Positions 25,590 to 32,853 of a stretch of DNA of 64,000 nt are shown piece by piece. Position 1 is the stretch's first letter; each line of letters starts with the position of its first letter. Source of the DNA: CAG-411 sp050875145 (GTDB lineage Bacteria > Bacillota > Clostridia > Lachnospirales > Lachnospiraceae); assembly GCA_050875145.1 (NCBI GenBank), contig JBNMLH010000006.1, forward strand, positions 62,001 through 126,000. The letters run 5' to 3'. Position numbers and translations under genes: made by a program. The notes below the pieces were generated by a model. That model had not been told where the DNA came from, ran no database searches, and saw nothing but the letters and a program-made list of their open reading frames with translations.

Positions 25590-25668
25590 CAAAGTTTACG
25601 CTTGCGTGGAACCTTGGTGATGATCGCTAAACTATCGAAACTCACAAGGCGTGTTTTTATAGTTTGAA
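25590..25668 (+). promoter_or_regulatory. Structured leader before nadE
   Basis: Before the nadE ribosome-binding site there is an ACGC-TT-GCGT mini-hairpin inside a CCAA...TTGG stem (about 25590-25620), then AAACTAT (25629-25635) pairing with ATAGTTT (25659-25665) with inner AAAC/GTTT and CAC/GTG pairs. The second hairpin ends 4 bp before AAAGGGGT, so it could affect translation. No known NAD-linked riboswitch was recognised. Confidence 0.45.
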
Positions 25669-25679
25669 AGGGGTAAAAT

Positions 25680-27614
25680 ATGAAACATTTATTTCGAGTG
25701 GCAGCAATATCACCAAGGGTGCATATTGGAAATGTGGAAAAAAATTGTGAGGAAATTTTAAAGTTTTATAAAGAGTATGTAGCAAAGGCAGACTTACTTG
25801 TGACTCCAGAATTATCTATGACAGGTTATACTTGTCAGGATTTATTTTTTAATCAGAATTTGCTTGTTTCCGTAAAAAAGCAACTGGTAGGGTTGGCTAA
25901 GGTAACAAAAGAATATGGAAAGCAGGGTGCTGCACTTATTGTAGGTTTTCCTTTTGAAAAAGATGGAGAACTATTTAATTGTGCAGCATTATTGCATAAT
26001 GGAGAAATCGTAGCAATAATTCCTAAGACATATCTTCCAAATTATGGAGAATTTTACGAGAAACGATGGTTTAGTGCCAGAACAATAGAAGCAACGCGAA
26101 TACAGGTAGAGGAGATGGCTTCTGTTTTGTTTGGAAATCGTGTCATTATTACGATGGGAGATGGAGAAGAGACTGTCAAATTAGGTGTTGAAATTTGTGA
26201 AGATGCATGGGCACCAGTTTCGCCAGGCAGATTGCTTGCGATACAGGGAGCTGAAATTATTGTAAATATATCTGCATCAAATGAAGTAATTGGAAAAGCA
26301 GAATATCGTAGAAAGCTTGTTTCTGGTATATCGTCAAGTTGTATATGTGGATATGTATATGTTTCAGCGGGCAGGTATGAATCCACATCAGATTTAGTAT
26401 TTAGCGGTCATAATCTGATGTATGAGAATGGAAAACAATTAGGAGAGCAAAAACCATTTCAAAATGATGTGTTAATAAAAGACTTTCAGATGACAAAAAT
26501 TCGTCATGACCGATTAGCAAATAAGTCTTTTGCGGATAATAAAAGACAATTGTTGGCAGATGCATACGAAAATGTTTACTGTGAAAAATCCTTTATGAAA
26601 AAAGAAACATTATATGCACATGTACCGATTACTCCATTTGTGCCATCGCATAATGTGCTGGAGCGTTGTTTGTCAATTTTTGAAATGCAGGTAGCAGGAT
26701 TGCAGAGAAGAATAGAAACTACGCATTGCAAGTGTATTGTAGTAGGGGTATCGGGCGGTCTTGATTCCACCTTGGCACTTTTAGTATCTGCACAGGCAGT
26801 AAGAAATCTGGGATTGCCTTCCCATACATTGGTTGGTATTACCATGCCTGGTTTTGGAACAACCCAAAGAACAAAAAGTAATTCTACCAAGCTTATGGAG
26901 TTTTTAGGATGTGACATTCGGGAGATTAGCATTGTAGATTCTGTTCGTCAACATTTTGCAGACATAGGGCATGATGAGGCAATTAAGGATATCACTTATG
27001 AAAATTGTCAGGCAAGAGAGCGTACACAAATTTTGATGGATGTAGCTAATAAGGAAGGCGGCTTTGTAATTGGAACAGGCGACCTTTCAGAATTGGCATT
27101 GGGATGGTGTACTTACAATGGAGATCATATGAGTATGTATGCGGTAAACACAAGTATTCCAAAGACTTTAGTTCGTACATTAGTAGATGAAGTAGGACAT
27201 TTTATGGCACAGAATGGATTTTCGGGTATGGAAGAAGTGATTGAGGACATTATTGATACACCAGTCAGTCCGGAATTATTGCCTCCAAATGAGGATGGAA
27301 CCATTGCCCAAAAAACAGAGGATACGGTAGGTTCGTATATATTACACGATTTCTTTTTATATTATACCTTGCGTTATGGTATGGAACCATCTGAAATCAT
27401 TGCATTATGTAAGATGGCGGTGGAGCAAAATGAGGAATATAAATTTAGCGAGGAAGAAATTGTTAAATGGTTGAACGTATTTTATACACGTTTCTTCCGT
27501 CAACAATTTAAACGTAATTGTATGCCGGATGGAGTGAAGGTAGGAACCGTATCGGTAAGTCCTCGTGGAGATTTGAGATTGCCATCTGAAATTGAGTTTG
27601 ATGAATATTTATAA
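25680..27614 (+). CDS. nadE: Glutamine-dependent NAD+ synthase
   Basis: Makes NAD+ from nicotinate adenine dinucleotide, using glutamine as nitrogen source, in the cytosol. The 644-residue two-domain protein has an N-terminal nitrilase-type glutaminase with Glu44 (TPELSMTGY), a catalytic Lys in IPKTYLPNYGEFYEKRWF and Cys173 (VEICEDAWAP), then a C-terminal synthetase with the ATP P-loop VSGGLDST starting at Ser358. Length is typical of the long NadE form. A structured leader precedes it and a long non-coding region follows. Confidence 0.97.
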   Translation: MKHLFRVAAISPRVHIGNVEKNCEEILKFYKEYVAKADLLVTPELSMTGYTCQDLFFNQNLLVSVKKQLVGLAKVTKEYGKQGAALIVGFPFEKDGELFNCAALLHNGEIVAIIPKTYLPNYGEFYEKRWFSARTIEATRIQVEEMASVLFGNRVIITMGDGEETVKLGVEICEDAWAPVSPGRLLAIQGAEIIVNISASNEVIGKAEYRRKLVSGISSSCICGYVYVSAGRYESTSDLVFSGHNLMYENGKQLGEQKPFQNDVLIKDFQMTKIRHDRLANKSFADNKRQLLADAYENVYCEKSFMKKETLYAHVPITPFVPSHNVLERCLSIFEMQVAGLQRRIETTHCKCIVVGVSGGLDSTLALLVSAQAVRNLGLPSHTLVGITMPGFGTTQRTKSNSTKLMEFLGCDIREISIVDSVRQHFADIGHDEAIKDITYENCQARERTQILMDVANKEGGFVIGTGDLSELALGWCTYNGDHMSMYAVNTSIPKTLVRTLVDEVGHFMAQNGFSGMEEVIEDIIDTPVSPELLPPNEDGTIAQKTEDTVGSYILHDFFLYYTLRYGMEPSEIIALCKMAVEQNEEYKFSEEEIVKWLNVFYTRFFRQQFKRNCMPDGVKVGTVSVSPRGDLRLPSEIEFDEYL

Positions 27615-27615
27615 A

Positions 27616-27659
27616 AGTTCAAAAAAACTCACTTCCTTTAGGTGGTGGGTTTTCTTGAA
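27616..27659 (+). terminator. Possible nadE terminator
   Basis: GTTCAAAAAAACTCAC pairs with GTGGGTTTTCTTGAAC with two mismatches or wobbles around a loop of about 12 nt. The T-rich stretch TTTTC lies inside the descending arm, so termination is uncertain. Confidence 0.45.
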
Positions 27660-27779
27660 CCGGGGTGCAGGGAGAGGCTCTGTACCTTGTAAGACACGTA
27701 GTGCCGCCTTTATATGAGCAAGTAGCGAAGCGGATTGCGGACATTATTGACGGTAAATGAATAGATTGTATTTGTTTGC

Positions 27780-27831
27780 ATCAACGAAGTAATTGAAAAA
27801 AAGAAATCAATTACTCCGTTGATTTTTTTTT
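27780..27831 (+). terminator. Strong intrinsic terminator about 170 bp after nadE
   Basis: ATCAACGAAGTAATTGA pairs with TCAATTACTCCGTTGAT (one mismatch) across a 10-nt purine loop, followed by nine T. It ends either a long nadE 3' UTR or a separate short transcript. Confidence 0.9.
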
Positions 27832-27847
27832 ATAGATTTGTTATTCT
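27819..27847 (+). promoter_or_regulatory. Possible promoter placing its start at the first palindrome
   Basis: TTGATT (27819-27824) and TATTCT (27842-27847) with a 17-bp spacer, each matching 4 of 6 consensus bases. The predicted start falls at about 27854, the first base of the palindrome. Weak alone, but the same geometry recurs before the second palindrome. Confidence 0.4.
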
Positions 27848-27852
27848 GTATG

Positions 27853-27870
27853 TGTTAGTGAAAACTAACA
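27853..27870. promoter_or_regulatory. Palindrome copy 1 (TGTTAGT-N4-ACTAACA)
   Basis: Perfect 7-bp inverted repeat with a GAAA centre. It could be a protein operator overlapping a transcription start, or, as RNA, a 5' hairpin capped by a GNRA tetraloop. A matching copy lies 239 bp downstream. Confidence 0.7.
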
Positions 27871-27948
27871 AATGTGTATAAATCATGTGGACTCCTCCTA
27901 TCTACTATATTGAAGAATGCTGAGCTTCAAGGATAGAGAGGAGTTTTT
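27854..27948 (+). ncRNA. Candidate ~95-nt small RNA or attenuated eno leader
   Basis: Bounded by the predicted start at the GAAA-capped hairpin and by an intrinsic terminator ending at 27948. It contains no frame with a ribosome-binding site. Two intrinsic terminators only 117 bp apart imply a transcript starting between them. Whether it is an independent RNA or a prematurely ended eno leader cannot be told from sequence. Confidence 0.4.
27891..27948 (+). terminator. Second intrinsic terminator upstream of eno
   Basis: Three stacked helices: ACTCCTC with GAGGAGT, CTATC with GATAG, and TTGAAG with CTTCAA, in total 18 pairs with one bulge and one internal loop, then TTTTT. It stands about 265 bp before eno. 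Confidence 0.85.
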
Positions 27949-28056
27949 ACTATAAACATAAGAAAGGAAATTTTACATAGAGATAAGTATAGATTATGCA
28001 TAAAATGAGAAAAAAACGCAATAATATGAAATGGGGAAATATTGTCAATAATGCAC

Positions 28057-28085
28057 TTGCGAAAAATAGGGAGATTTAGTAACAT
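28057..28085 (+). promoter_or_regulatory. Possible eno promoter
   Basis: TTGCGA (28057-28062) and TAACAT (28080-28085) with a 17-bp spacer, each 4 of 6 matches. The predicted start is at about 28092, the first base of the second palindrome. An alternative -10-like TATATT at 28165-28170 has no good -35 partner. Confidence 0.4.
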
Positions 28086-28091
28086 GATAAC

Positions 28092-28109
28092 TGTTAGTTA
28101 GGACTAACG
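28092..28109. promoter_or_regulatory. Palindrome copy 2 (GTTAGT-TAGG-ACTAAC)
   Basis: Same arms and the same 4-bp spacing as the copy at 27853-27870; the outermost pair is lost (T versus G). Only the central four bases differ otherwise, which is the pattern expected of a dimeric-regulator operator. Confidence 0.7.
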
Positions 28110-28212
28110 AAAAGTATGTGTTGGTTCCTAAAAAATAGTCCTTAGCTTTTTAATAATGATAAATTATATTCGCTAATGAGTGGGCTGCAATGGGAAAGGA
28201 GAACAAGATAGG

Positions 28213-29511
28213 ATGAATTATTTAGAAATTGAAAAAGTAATCGGTAGAGAGATTTTGGATTCAAGAGGAAATCCAACTGTAGAAGCAGAGGTTACATTAG
28301 TAGATGGAACAGTTGCAAGAGGTACTGCTCCAAGTGGTGCATCTACTGGTGTTTTTGAAGCATTGGAATTAAGAGATGGAGATAAGAACCGTTATTTAGG
28401 TAAAGGTGTAACAAAAGCCGTTGAAAATATTAATACAGTAATTAACGATGCAATTGTTGGAATGGATGCATCAGATATTTATGCTGTAGATAAAGCAATG
28501 ATTAAGGCAGATGGAACAAAGGATAAATCTAAATTAGGTGCAAATGCAATTTTAGCGGTATCTATTGCAACAGCAAGAGCGGCAGCAACGGCATTAGATT
28601 TACCATTGTATCGTTTCCTTGGTGGAATTTCGGGAAATCGTTTACCAGTTCCAATGATGAACATTGTAAATGGTGGATGTCATGCATTAAGTTCTGGATT
28701 AGATGTACAGGAATTTATGATTATGCCAGTAGGAGCTCCTTCATTTAAAGAAGGTTTGCGTCAATGTGCAGAAGTATTCCATGCATTAGCAGCATTATTG
28801 AAATCAAAAGGATTGGCTACTTCTGTAGGTGATGAGGGTGGTTTTGCACCAGCTTTAGCATCAGACGAAGAAGCAATCGAAACAATCTTAGAAGCTGTTA
28901 AGAATGCTGGATATGAGCCAGGAAAGGAATTTATGATTGCTATGGATGCTGCATCTTCAGAGTGGAAGACAGACAAAGTTGGCGAATATAAATTACCAAA
29001 GGCTGGAACTGTATATACTTCAGAGCAGTTAATTGAACATTGGAAGAAGTTAGTTGAAAAGTATCCAATTATTTCTATTGAAGACGCATTGGATGAAGAA
29101 GATTGGGAAGGTTGGAAGAAACTTACTGCTGAACTTGGTGATAAAGTACAGTTAGTTGGTGACGATTTATTTGTTACAAATACAGAAAGATTAAAGAAGG
29201 GTATTGAACTTGGATGTGGAAACTCAATTCTAATCAAGTTAAACCAGATTGGTTCTGTATCAGAAACTTTAGAGGCAATTAAGATGGCTCATAAGGCTGG
29301 TTATACAGCTATTAGTTCACATCGTTCTGGTGAAACAGCAGATACAACAATTGCGGATTTAGCAGTTGCATTGAACACTTGCCAGATTAAGACTGGAGCA
29401 CCATCAAGAAGTGAGCGTGTGGCTAAGTACAATCAGTTATTAAGAATTGAAGAAGAATTAGGTGAAGCAGCAGTATATCCACAGATGGGAGCATTTAACA
29501 TCAAGAAATAG
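28213..29511 (+). CDS. eno: Enolase
   Basis: Converts 2-phosphoglycerate to phosphoenolpyruvate in glycolysis. The 432-residue protein has the canonical start MNYLEIEKVIGREILDSRG, the loop GAPSGASTG-like TAPSGASTG near 37-45, the proton-donor Glu in GDEGGFAP, and the signature ILIKLNQIGSVSET with the catalytic Lys, then SHRSGETADT. The ATG at 28213 is used since the N-terminus matches the family and AAGGAG lies upstream; the longer frame adds 11 unlikely residues. It appears monocistronic, with an elaborate upstream region. Confidence 0.98.
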   Translation: MNYLEIEKVIGREILDSRGNPTVEAEVTLVDGTVARGTAPSGASTGVFEALELRDGDKNRYLGKGVTKAVENINTVINDAIVGMDASDIYAVDKAMIKADGTKDKSKLGANAILAVSIATARAAATALDLPLYRFLGGISGNRLPVPMMNIVNGGCHALSSGLDVQEFMIMPVGAPSFKEGLRQCAEVFHALAALLKSKGLATSVGDEGGFAPALASDEEAIETILEAVKNAGYEPGKEFMIAMDAASSEWKTDKVGEYKLPKAGTVYTSEQLIEHWKKLVEKYPIISIEDALDEEDWEGWKKLTAELGDKVQLVGDDLFVTNTERLKKGIELGCGNSILIKLNQIGSVSETLEAIKMAHKAGYTAISSHRSGETADTTIADLAVALNTCQIKTGAPSRSERVAKYNQLLRIEEELGEAAVYPQMGAFNIKK

Positions 29512-29538
29512 TTGCTTTTGAGCATTGGATAGATGCTC

Positions 29539-29573
29539 TTTACTCTATAGGAAAGTGCGTCCTATAGAGTAAA
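29539..29573. repeat. Perfect 14-bp hairpin containing 19-bp repeat copy 2
   Basis: TTTACTCTATAGGA (29539-29552) and TCCTATAGAGTAAA (29560-29573) are exact inverted repeats around AAGTGCG. The first 19 bases equal 19829-19847. It may help end eno transcription although the T run is short. Confidence 0.8.
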
Positions 29574-29758
29574 ACGCTCCGCGGGATGTGCAGACACATA
29601 TTTTACTTAACGAGGTACGAGTTTAGTAAAATAGCGTACAGAGTAGATGCGAAAGGAAGATGGTTGCAAAAAGCGTGCAACCCGCATCTGGCACGCAAAG
29701 TGGAGCAAGTCCCTCATGAGTGAAGGATATAAGGAGTTGACGTGGACTTGTCCACTTT
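29574..29758. ncRNA. Candidate structured RNA or palindromic repeat element
   Basis: ACGCT (29574-29578) can pair with AGCGT (29633-29637), enclosing ATGTG-CAGA-CACAT (29586-29599) and ATTTTACTTAAC/GTTTAGTAAAAT (29600-29632), a three-way junction. Next, AGATGCG/CGCATCT encloses GGTTGC/GCAACC (29645-29689), and AAAGTGGA-AAGTCC pairs with GGACTT-TCCACTTT (29697-29758). GCGTGC (29673-29678) could also pair with GCACGC (29691-29696). Strand is undetermined because almost all pairs are Watson-Crick. It is either a folded RNA or a dispersed palindromic repeat. Confidence 0.45.
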
Positions 29759-29791
29759 GTTCGGTGAAAAGATAATATTTAATGTACTCAT

Positions 29792-29829
29792 AGTAGAGGG
29801 TGTCGCATTGCAATGCGGCACTCTCTACT
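29792..29829. terminator. Long GC-containing hairpin before the nitroreductase gene
   Basis: AGTAGAGGGTGTCGCATT pairs with AATGCGGCACTCTCTACT with few mismatches and a 2-nt centre. The trailing TTGTTTA is only weakly T-rich, so terminator function is uncertain. Confidence 0.5.
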
Positions 29830-29854
29830 TGTTTATGGAGAAAACTATCTTATA

Positions 29855-29883
29855 TTGACGTAAATTTGCAAATGTTTTAAAAT
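29855..29883 (+). promoter_or_regulatory. Promoter for the nitroreductase gene
   Basis: TTGACG (29855-29860) and TAAAAT (29878-29883) with a 17-bp spacer, each 5 of 6 consensus matches. The leader to the ATG is about 115 nt. Confidence 0.8.
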
Positions 29884-30003
29884 AGATAACAGGAATTAGC
29901 TGGAAAGTTAAATAATACAAGTGAAAATTATGTACAGATGCAAAATTATTGGCAGTTGTGATGCCAATGAATGAGATGATATGTAGAAAGGAATTGTGAG
30001 AAA

Positions 30004-30525
30004 ATGAATAAATTATTAGAAACAATGAAAACAAGAAGAAGTATTCGTAAGTTTAAAGAGGATCCTATTCCTAAGGATGTTCTAGATCAAATTATTGAAG
30101 CTGGTACTTATGCGGCAACAGGAATGAATATGCAGTCACCAATTATTGTAGCGGTTACAAAGAAAGAAATTCGTGACGAATTTTCTAAATGGAATGCAGA
30201 GATAATGGGGAAGGACATAGATCCTTTTTATGGTGCACCTGTGATTTTAATTGTATTGGCAAAAAAGGAAAGACCAACAGCAGTTTACGATGGAAGCCTT
30301 GTTATGGGAAATTTAATGTTGATGGCACATGAATTGGGAATGGGTAGTTGTTGGATTCACAGAGCAAAAGAGGAATTTGAAACAGAAAGAGGAAAAACAT
30401 TTTTGAAAAAGTTAGGAATAGAAGGAGAGTATGAAGGAATTGGACATTGTGCATTAGGATATGTAGATGGAGAATATCCAGCGATGCTTCCAAGAAAAGA
30501 AGATTGGGTATATTATGTGGAGTAA
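30004..30525 (+). CDS. Nitroreductase family flavoprotein
   Basis: FMN-dependent oxidoreductase of the nitroreductase family, 173 residues, cytosolic. The FMN phosphate-binding motif TRRSIRKF is at 11-18, and AGTYAATGMNMQSP and the late GMGSCWIH segment match the fold. The family reduces nitro-compounds, quinones or flavins with NAD(P)H; the natural substrate is unknown. GAAAGGAATTGTGAGAAA places a usable ribosome-binding site before the ATG. It has its own promoter and is followed within 45 bp by a VanZ-like gene. Confidence 0.9.
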   Translation: MNKLLETMKTRRSIRKFKEDPIPKDVLDQIIEAGTYAATGMNMQSPIIVAVTKKEIRDEFSKWNAEIMGKDIDPFYGAPVILIVLAKKERPTAVYDGSLVMGNLMLMAHELGMGSCWIHRAKEEFETERGKTFLKKLGIEGEYEGIGHCALGYVDGEYPAMLPRKEDWVYYVE

Positions 30526-30567
30526 CAGAAAATTTATCAATAAGGATATAGGAAAGGAAAGAATAGA

Positions 30568-32010
30568 ATGCAATTGGCTTATGTAATGCGACTGGCAAAG
30601 CAGTATATGGCATTAGGCGCAATTGGAATGTTTGCGGCTATTTTAGTCATGGTGCTTTTTTCATTACTATATCAGAGGAAATATGATTTAAAAGATAGGA
30701 AACTTGCATGGTCTAATTTTGTAGCAACTGGATTACTGATTGGCTATTTAATTATTGTAGCAGGTGCAACATTATTAAGTCGTGGACGATATGAAACTTC
30801 TCTCGCTCAGTTGAAGCTGTTTGAAACATATCAGGAAGCTTGGTATGATGCAGATATGGTAGGATGGAGAAATCTATTTTTGAATATTTTAATGTTTGTA
30901 CCAATTGGGTTTTTGTTACCTTTTACACTAAAGTGTTTTCGGAAATGGTGGCTAACCTATATAGGTGGCTTTATTATCACCTTTTTAATAGAAACTACCC
31001 AATATATATTTCGTTGCGGTGTATTTCAAACAGATGATCTGTTAAATAATTTATTGGGGGCTATGATTGGGTATGGCGGATTTTGTATTATAATTTTGAT
31101 AAAAAATAGTATTCTTCATCGAAATATTTGTTGGAGACGGGTTATTTGTAGTCAGATTCCGTTAATAGTAACAATTTCCTGTTTTTTGACAATTTTTTTG
31201 GTATATCAAGTGAAGGAATATGGAAATCTTTCTTGTGAAAATATAAATACATACAAAAAAGTATCCATTACGGAAGCATCATCCTTAGAAGTTTCCAAGG
31301 AAGAAAAAGAAATAATGATTCGTAAATTACATGTTTATTCAAAAGAGGAGGTGTTGGAGCTTGCTCGGTCTATATTTTGGCAGACAGGACTTCAGCTAAA
31401 TGCCTCAGATAGTTCCTTTTATGATACAAGAGCCACACTGTACAGTAAAAATCGACAAGCTGCAATCTGGGTAAATTATCAAGGAGGCACTTTTGATTAT
31501 GAGAATTATTCACAGCAGTTTGATTCGCATGGAAATCCTATTGTAGTAGATGCAAATGCATCTCGTTCCGAGTTGGAAAAAGCACTTGAAGATTTAGGCC
31601 TTACAGTTCCAACAGATGCTACTTTTGTAAACCAGGGAAATGGCTATTATAAATTTAATTTAGAACAATCAGAAGCAAAAGATACAGCAGCGGGATTTAT
31701 TACTTGTTGTTATACGGTAAATGATATGATATCTAGCTTGCATTATTATATGATAGAAACGGTTGCCTATAAAAACTGTCGGATGCATTCTACGCAAGAT
31801 ATATTGAAACAATTGAAAAACGGAAAATTTTTTAAAGTTGAAGCAGATGCGGATGGTCAAATAAATATGGCAGATGTTAAAGAGATAGAAGTTGAGAGTA
31901 TAGATCAGAATTTATTGTTGGATTCAAAAGGATATTTTCGTCCAGTATTTCATTGTCAGGTAATTTGTGATGGGATAGAGGGATACATTGATATTCCTGC
32001 AAAAAAGTAA
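30568..32010 (+). CDS. VanZ-like membrane protein with C-terminal extracytoplasmic domain
   Basis: A 480-residue membrane protein. The first 210 residues contain five or six helices with a VanZ-type motif set: NLFLNILMFVPIGFLLPF, FLIETTQYIFRCGVFQTDDLLNNLLGA. A further helix (about 195-213) leads to a 260-residue domain outside the membrane with no catalytic motif I recognise (begins SITEASSLEVSKEEKE). This extension makes it about three times as long as simple VanZ proteins such as the one at 7119. The function is unknown, probably linked to the envelope. Confidence 0.78.
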   Translation: MQLAYVMRLAKQYMALGAIGMFAAILVMVLFSLLYQRKYDLKDRKLAWSNFVATGLLIGYLIIVAGATLLSRGRYETSLAQLKLFETYQEAWYDADMVGWRNLFLNILMFVPIGFLLPFTLKCFRKWWLTYIGGFIITFLIETTQYIFRCGVFQTDDLLNNLLGAMIGYGGFCIIILIKNSILHRNICWRRVICSQIPLIVTISCFLTIFLVYQVKEYGNLSCENINTYKKVSITEASSLEVSKEEKEIMIRKLHVYSKEEVLELARSIFWQTGLQLNASDSSFYDTRATLYSKNRQAAIWVNYQGGTFDYENYSQQFDSHGNPIVVDANASRSELEKALEDLGLTVPTDATFVNQGNGYYKFNLEQSEAKDTAAGFITCCYTVNDMISSLHYYMIETVAYKNCRMHSTQDILKQLKNGKFFKVEADADGQINMADVKEIEVESIDQNLLLDSKGYFRPVFHCQVICDGIEGYIDIPAKK

Positions 32011-32033
32011 ACATTGTGTTCTGAGTATACGGC

Positions 32034-32057
32034 TAATACAGAATTTTTTGTGTATTA
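32034..32057. promoter_or_regulatory. Palindrome TAATACA-N10-TGTATTA
   Basis: Perfect 7-bp inverted repeat with a 10-bp T-rich centre, 14 bp upstream of the sigma-28-like -35 box. It may be an operator or, less likely, a weak terminator of the preceding gene. Confidence 0.45.
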
Positions 32058-32070
32058 TGGAAAAAAATGT

Positions 32071-32097
32071 TAAACTTATAGTGAAGAATGTCGAATA
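32071..32097 (+). promoter_or_regulatory. Sigma-28 (SigD/FliA)-like promoter
   Basis: TAAACTTA (32071-32078), an 11-bp spacer and GTCGAATA (32090-32097) compare with the flagellar sigma consensus TAAAGTTT-N11-GCCGATAA at 11 of 16 positions. The downstream genes look flagellum-related, which supports the reading. Confidence 0.45.
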
Positions 32098-32121
32098 TAC
32101 ATATAAGCAATGGAATAGTAT

Positions 32122-32149
32122 TTGATTATGTATAAGGAAATTTTATAAT
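32122..32149 (+). promoter_or_regulatory. Sigma-A promoter upstream of the 32183 gene
   Basis: TTGATT (32122-32127) and a perfect TATAAT (32144-32149) with a 16-bp spacer. It gives a short leader of about 27 nt and may act besides the sigma-28-like site. Confidence 0.6.
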
Positions 32150-32182
32150 ACTTAGGTAAAGCGTAGAAAAGGAGGAATTGTT

Positions 32183-32821
32183 ATGGTAAACAATATGTCA
32201 AATGTAGTGACAGGAGCAATGACTAACACATATACTAGTACGAAGACAGAGAAAAAAGTGCAGAAAGAGGAAACAAAGCAACAGAAAGAAGACGCTGGAG
32301 TTGTTTATGAAAAATCAGATAATACATCTTCGGATGAAAAAACTTCCTATTCTGTAAACAAAATGAGTAAAGAAGAGAGAAGTGCACTTGTACAAAGGTT
32401 AAAAAATGATCAGGAGAACAGACAGAAACAATTAACTGATTTGGTACATAAGATGATGCAGAAGCAATCTTCTACATATGCTTTTGCAGTGAGCGGAAGT
32501 ACAGATGATGATAGCATCTGGAAATTCCTGGCAAGTGGCGATTATACTGTGGATGCGGAGACAAAAGCGCAGGCACAAGCAGATATTGCGGAAGATGGAT
32601 ATTATGGTGTAAAACAAACTTCTGAGCGTATGTTTGATTTTGCATGTGCATTGGCTGGGGACGATGAAGAAGCAATGAAAAAGATGCAGTCAGCCATTGA
32701 AAAGGGATATAAGCAGGCAACTAAGGCATGGGGAAAGGAGCTTCCAAGTATATGTAAAGATACTTTGGATGCAACGAACAAGTTGTTTGAGGACTATTAT
32801 GCATCTAAAAAAGCAGAATAA
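32183..32821 (+). CDS. Conserved hypothetical protein, possibly motility-associated
   Basis: A 212-residue soluble protein without signal peptide. The first 60 residues are Thr/Lys/Glu-rich and disordered, then a helical region with SKEERSALVQRLKNDQENRQKQL, and a C-terminal segment with DGYYGVKQTSERMFDFACAL followed by KGYKQATKAWGKELP. That last pattern recalls small proteins near flagellar genes (DUF5610-like), judged from memory only. AAAGGAGG precedes the ATG. A sigma-28-like promoter and a FliD-like neighbour 32 bp downstream support a motility link, but no function can be stated. Confidence 0.6.
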   Translation: MVNNMSNVVTGAMTNTYTSTKTEKKVQKEETKQQKEDAGVVYEKSDNTSSDEKTSYSVNKMSKEERSALVQRLKNDQENRQKQLTDLVHKMMQKQSSTYAFAVSGSTDDDSIWKFLASGDYTVDAETKAQAQADIAEDGYYGVKQTSERMFDFACALAGDDEEAMKKMQSAIEKGYKQATKAWGKELPSICKDTLDATNKLFEDYYASKKAE

Positions 32822-32853
32822 GTGAAAAATAGTTAAGAAAGGAGGTAAGTGTT

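Larger units (their letters stand above)
27615..28212. other. 598-bp non-coding region upstream of eno with palindromes and terminator-like hairpins
   Basis: No protein gene seen on either strand. In order: an imperfect hairpin 27616-27659 just after nadE; a GGTGCAG/CTGTACC hairpin (27664-27686); a strong terminator (27780-27831); a palindrome TGTTAGT-GAAA-ACTAACA (27853-27870); a second strong terminator (27891-27948); about 140 bp of plain AT-rich DNA; and a second palindrome GTTAGT-TAGG-ACTAAC (28093-28108), about 105 bp before the eno start. Confidence 0.75.
29512..30003. other. 492-bp non-coding region after eno with a chain of hairpins
   Basis: No credible gene: the 68-codon minus-strand frame at 29607-29813 runs through hairpin arms and has no ribosome-binding site. 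Contents in order: a small hairpin GAGCAT/ATGCTC (29520-29538), a perfect 14-bp hairpin (29539-29573), a possible three-way junction (29574-29637), a nested hairpin (29645-29689), a 14-bp bulged stem (29697-29758), a long hairpin (29792-29829), and the nitroreductase promoter (29855-29883). Confidence 0.75.

Noticed and set aside
29607..29813. A 68-codon minus-strand frame after eno
   Set aside because: It runs through hairpin arms of the structured region and has no ribosome-binding site, so it is more likely a by-product of that element.
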